Below, in pieces: positions 58,957 to 64,000 of a stretch of 64,000 nucleotides of DNA; the stretch's first letter is position 1, and each line of letters begins with the position of its first letter. The position numbers and the translations under genes are program-made. Below the pieces are notes generated by a model, which was not told the DNA's origin, did no database searches, and saw nothing but the letters and a program-made list of their open reading frames with translations. This DNA is from Zoroaster sp. YZ-2022 (taxonomy: Eukaryota > Echinodermata > Asteroidea > Forcipulatida > Zoroasteridae), in the NCBI GenBank assembly GCA_029582265.1, contig CM055816.1, positions 85,401,314 through 85,465,313 of the forward strand. Reading direction: 5' to 3'.

Positions 58957-59470
58957 ATTTCATTTTCATTTCATTTATTATTTCACAGGGCAGAAACAAT
59001 CACAAATACAATGGCAAAAAAACAATTAGAGACAAAAATTAAATACATATACATGATGAAAATAAGGTAAACATGACAAAATGTTGACAGCACCCCCGTA
59101 GGATTACCAAAATGCGAACCAAATCACAATCTAGTGGCTCTCCATAATGCTGCCAAACATAATCAAACAATATAATAAAATATAATATAATATAAAAAGC
59201 CAAAATAAAAATCAATCCAAGAGATTAAAAACAAGTACAAACAAAATAAAACGACAAAAAGGAACATAAAGCATTAGCACAAAGTGTTATGTTGGCAAGT
59301 ATAAATTGGCAAGTCTCCATATGCAGAGGGAATACAATGGAAATACTGGAAAGGACCCAGTTACTCACTGAAGAAATGCAGCATGAAAATAAGAGAAGTC
59401 TTGTAAACCTACTTTCACATCACTTATTACACAATTGAATGGATTCTACAATCAGAGGTGTAGCCATGGG
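58957..59470. mobile_element. Repeat inserted at the FReD 3' end (LINE/SINE-like)
   Basis: The sequence starts with TTCATTTCATTTATTATTTC and GGCAGAAACAATCACAAATA, reminiscent of transposon 3' ends on the opposite strand. It replaces the expected C-terminal FReD codons. Family unknown. An 18-base poly-G run lies near 59,469. Confidence 0.45.
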
Positions 59471-59769
59471 GGGGGGGGGGGGGGGGTAATGATGATCACA
59501 ATTGTTCTGTGTATTTACAGACCCCTCCATGAGACTTTTAGGCTAATTAATTTGTTCTGAAAATTCAATGTCTTTGTGCCCAGATACCCCTGATACTGCA
59601 TTGCACAAAACTCAAATTTAAAGAAACACTTCAAAATTAACTTGAATTTTTTGGATATTTAAAAATACATATAAATATACAAAATTTTGTAATTTTTGTA
59701 AGACAAATGAATGTAGGGATTTATCAGACAGAGTGGGAGTGGGGACAGTATCTGATACTAAAATAAGAA

Positions 59770-61080
59770 GAAAACAACATGGCTTTATGCAAGCAGTCAT
59801 TAATTTGACATATCAAATACACTGTAACATGTTTTCTTCTTTGTAATTTAGAAAGCAAAATGTAAACCTTAGATACTTGTTTAAAAAAACGAAAATAATT
59901 AAATGTATTTATTTTATTAAAAATGATCTACATGTAGATTTAGAAAATTTAGATTACAAATCCTGACTCAATGAACTAGTTGGATTGTCTTGATTTGAAA
60001 CAAATCTTAGCAATGAATGAGGAATTCAGATTGATGTTCTGATATTAAATATATCACAACAACAAATGGTTTTACGCAAGCAGTCATGGATTTTAATATT
60101 TTATCAATTGTTTTTCTTTTCAATTTTTAAGGACTTCATTGTAAAGCAAAAGTAAAACCTTAATTAAAGTTGTTGTAAAAATAGCGTATAGAAATCAATA
60201 TTTTCATTCATTTTATTTAACTTTTTGGAGATTTTTGGGAGATTTGTGTACATAAAAATGATTTAGATTTAGATAATTTAAATAGAAAATCCTGACTCAA
60301 TGAACCAGTTGGACAAAGTGTTTGATAAATTACCAACCTCTGAAATTAGATTTTGTTGCATTATAATTGTTGAAATAGACATTCAATAAAGTGTATGGAA
60401 TGTTTTACAGCATACATTCGGTGCATGTTTCTAAACTAGTTTTGATCATTGATTTCAAACTAGTCTTGTTAATGAATGAGGAATTGAGATTGATGTTCAG
60501 ATAAAATTATCTGAACAAAAACAGTTTTACGCAAGCAGTCATGGATTTTCACATTTTAATAATTCATTGTTAACTTTCTGTTCTTTATTGTGAGGCCTTA
60601 ATGGTATTTTATTCAATGTATAAAAATTACAATTCAGATTACTTAAACTTATTAATAGGATCAAGTATTTCATAATTACATTTGTTGTGATTTCTTTTTA
60701 AATTTTCACTTCAAATTATAACAACTGTTTTCTTCAAACAAATAAAGTGAACTACTTTGAAACAGCTAATTTTCCCAAACCACTTACTGGATAATGACAG
60801 CAGGATACATTAATTTCATGTGAAAATTGGCAAAAGTTTCTTCTTCAATCATTTTGTAAAATATCTCATTTGAAAACAAATTTACGTTTTAATTATATTA
60901 ACCAGTAAATTAGAGAAAAATCACTTAATATATCTTTAATTTAAATTTAAGATCTTTGAAACTTATTAATAGGATCAATTATTTCATAATTACATTAATT
61001 GAAAGACATTTGTGATTTTCGTTTAATTTCCATACCAAGCCATTTCCTTCAAGAAATTAAGTGAACTACGTTTAAACAAG
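59770..61080. repeat. Internally duplicated AT-rich 3' flank
   Basis: The words AATGAATGAGGAATT and ACGCAAGCAGTCATGGATTT recur at about 60,010, 60,470 and 61,490 (and 49,720). AGGATACATTAATTTC recurs at 60,803, 61,107 and 49,087. This indicates several rounds of tandem duplication of a unit of some hundreds of bases. No coding capacity is seen. Confidence 0.75.
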
Positions 61081-61087
61081 TAGTTTC

Positions 61088-63998
61088 TCAAACCATTGAC
61101 TAGATAATAATAGCAGGATACATTAATTTCGTGTAAACAAAACAAAACAAACAAAAATTATCTTTCAATCATTTTTTAAAATATCTCATTTGAAAACAAA
61201 TTTATGTTTTAATTATATTAACCAGTAAATTAGACAAAAATCACTTAATATCTTGAATTTAAATTTTAAGATCTTTATATTTTAACATATTTTATTATGT
61301 GTTGATTTTTAAGATTGCAAATCCTGACTCCTTGAAACAGTTGGATTACGAGTGATATCTCTGAATGAATTGACAGCATTTTGACTGATGAAATACACCT
61401 TCAGTGCTGTCAATGAAACGTTATACAGCTTACATTGTTAAATGTTTCCAAGCTAGTTGTTGTCATTCTTTTCAAACTGGTCTTGGTAATGAATGAGGAA
61501 TTTAATGAGATTCATGTTCAAATGACAATATCTGAACAAAAGTTTTTTTACGCAAGCAGTCATGGATTTGAAATGTATTTTAATGGTATTTTGTTAAAAT
61601 GTATTTAAACCATATATTTTTATTTGTGCAAATTTTGTAAGCAGTACACCTTTGGTAATTATCCAATTATAAAATTTTCATCTAAAAGGTAACAATTATC
61701 CTGAGAAAATATTCAATCTGAAGTGATTTAATTGAAGAGAAAACAGGAAAACAAAAGTCAATATCAAAATGTGTAATTTCAGCCACTTATTGTATTTATA
61801 TGCTTTGTTAATGAACATTTCATCAAGGAAAACATTTGGAATGAGAGCTGCAACTTTTACAGATTGGTTTCTATACATATTTCTTGATACTCATCAAGTA
61901 TAAATCAACATAATGACTTTAACCAAAGGTGTATTGGGGCTTTAATGTTTAAGGCAAAATGGTGTTTTACAATGACATCAGTTCTGTATCATCAACACTA
62001 CCTACAAAGTTTGAAATCTAACAAGATCGCTAAAGAAACAGTTGAATTCCATTCAGGAATTAATATCTCAATAACAAAGGGTCATTGTAATCATCATATT
62101 GCTGTAATTAATTATTCTATTCAATCATTTGATTATTTTATTTGTGTTTGGTAATTCTGTGGCAATAAAGCATTGTAATATGTGCACACATTTCTTCAGA
62201 TGTTTCAAATTATTAACGTGACTATAAACATAGCATTATTTTTAAAAACTGAAAAAAAGTCAAAGTATGTTCAACACTGAAATTGAAAACAGACCTTAGA
62301 TTTACTTAAATGTATAAATACCGTGGATAGTTTAGACATTCGTATTTGTCAAAATAAGTGTTCCTTGATGTATATTGTATGCAATTTGCATATCATCAAG
62401 ACAATTTTTGTATTTTTTTATAGGATGATCAAAATAAGAAATATCATTTTATGTTACAGATGTCTTTCCATGATGGTATATCTACATGTATGATAAAGTA
62501 ACAATGCACAGAGCCTCATCAGAATAAGTTGTTTTGACAAATGAAATCTCATTGATTCTGGGGCCGATATCATGAAATGCTAAGATGCGTCATAACTTAC
62601 GACGTGTTTTATAAATGATTTCACAAAACTTAAGACAAGCTGTGAAGTCAAACAATTGCGACCAATAGAGCCATCGTTACTTAAGAAGGAAAGCAACAAC
62701 TTTTTGCACTTGAGTCATGTCTTTAAAAAGTCCTTCAAACACAAATCCCTGCAAATTAATGGCTAAATTACATTTTCATGGTCCATAAATCTAAGTTGTT
62801 GATAGTACTGATTAATCCCTTACACCCTCACCACAGCACGGGCGTAAATCCCAGAAAGGGGGGGGGGAGAGATGGGGGATACATACCACTATTTGTCCCG
62901 GGGGAGAGGGGAGGGGGGTCAGGGGATGGTTCATAGGACCATCCTCCAGACTTTTTCCTCCAGTAAAAAAAACACTGCTGGGAGGACACGGGGTTCAAAC
63001 CCTCCCACCCCCCCCCCCATGGGCCAGCCAATTTTTTTGTTTTAAATGTTTGAAGCAACATAATGTGGGTTCGAATCACGGCCGTGACACTTGTGTCCTT
63101 GAGCAAGACACTTAATCATAATTGCTTCTCTCCACCCAGGGGTTAAATGGGTACCTGTGAAGGCAGAGTTGGTTTGCTCTATATGCGCTAGAAATGGCAG
63201 CAATTGAGCTGTATACTCCCCAGGGAGCTGAGATGGTTTCAGGAATGATTTATGAGCCTTCTGAGCAGGGATAATAATATAATGCGCCTTGAGCACCACT
63301 TAGTTGGTGGATACGTGCGCTATATAAATCCACACATTATTATTATTATTACATTATGCCAACAAATTTCAAAATCATCCTGCACTTTCCAACACGGATT
63401 TACGCCACTGCACCAGAGGATATTACAGAGAGAAGGGTATTGACTCAGCCTATACATACATGTACACACACATATTCTTCAGATCGACACCCCTATTCAA
63501 ACTGTATTTATTTCAAATGGCTACTTGTACTGAATTTTTTTTTTTTTTGCCTGATTAAAAACAATTACAAATGTCTATGCTGTTTTGAGGTTTTGTGGTT
63601 TTGAGGTTCCTAAATGCTGACTCATTTGAACAGTTGTAGCAAACTAGAAATACAAGACATATTTCAAGTTGATAACCACAGAGCGGCTTATCAATATCAA
63701 CTATTTTTATGTGAAAATGTCTCAAATTAAAAAAGCTTGAAATGTAAATAACTCCATTGCTGTAGTCTTGTACACTGTGTCATTTACAGTACTCCACATT
63801 ACATCAAGGGAAAAAATGTTTTCGCCATAAAACTTGTGCATATCAGTTCACACCTCAACAGCATGCAATTACTAATAAATGATGCAGACAGAGAAGAACT
63901 GGAACTGCGCGCAGTGGAAACCATGCTTGACTGAAATGACCAAATTGAAAAATATTGACTTTGCTGTCAGTAACTCTACAAAACAAAAGACTGTCGTA
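61088..63998. repeat. Duplicated 3'-flank block, copy 2
   Basis: The block is collinear with 49,070-50,990. It includes about 1 kb (61,883-62,926) absent from copy 1 and a SINE. The order FReD gene then flank in this copy suggests that copy 1 also once followed a FReD gene, now missing. Confidence 0.87.
63056..63352 (+). mobile_element. tRNA-derived SINE, 5' truncated
   Basis: It starts at ATAATGTGGGTTCGAATCAC (B box), has the same body as the 33,137 SINE and ends with (ATT)n. It is absent from the corresponding place in copy 1 (about 50,276-50,340), where the alignment is irregular. Confidence 0.82.
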
Positions 63999-64000
63999 CC

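Overview
The window is animal nuclear DNA, not microbial. Coding sequence is in short exons with GT-AG borders, introns are full of SINEs, MITEs and minisatellites, and tRNA-derived SINEs end in (ATT)n. The protein families present (EGF, Ig and Frizzled-type modules, PAN plus fibrinogen-related domains) and the repeat mix suggest a marine deuterostome, most likely an echinoderm. That placement is an inference.

Region 1 (about 1-48,570, minus strand) is the middle of one large modular gene. I mapped 28 exons, 3,714 nt or 1,238 codons, with neither end in view. Read 5' to 3' (high to low coordinates) the modules are EGF x5, Ig, Frizzled-type CRD, EGF, Ig, EGF, Ig, EGF, Ig, EGF x2, Ig, EGF x2, Ig, EGF x3. 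Each EGF and the Fz domain is one exon. Each Ig domain is two exons split between its two cysteines. Every exon length divides by three and every junction is phase 1. The product should be extracellular; no signal peptide, membrane segment or kinase is visible here.

The introns are swollen by tandem arrays with 15-, 32-, 77-, 44-, 20-, 91- and 55-bp units (together roughly 12 kb) and by transposon remnants whose target duplications can often be read: hAT (8 bp), TTAA elements (piggyBac or Kolobok type), Harbinger-like elements (TTA/TAA), TA elements, a LINE 3' end and several SINEs. Many are nested, which gives a relative order of insertion.

Region 2 (about 49,000-64,000, plus strand) holds the remains of a tandemly duplicated gene family encoding a secreted PAN/apple-like plus fibrinogen-related domain (FReD) protein. 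One copy (from 52,154) keeps only promoter and signal-peptide exon before a Ty3/Gypsy-type LTR retrotransposon (52,272 into a 500-N gap). A second copy (from 58,017) has signal peptide, PAN-like region and most of the FReD, but carries a 2-bp frameshift and lacks its C-terminal end. The 3' flanks are duplicated too (49,070-50,990 matches 61,088-63,998).

A large Ig/EGF receptor-like gene beside FReD genes recalls the angiopoietin/Tie pairing, but nothing in the window proves that link.
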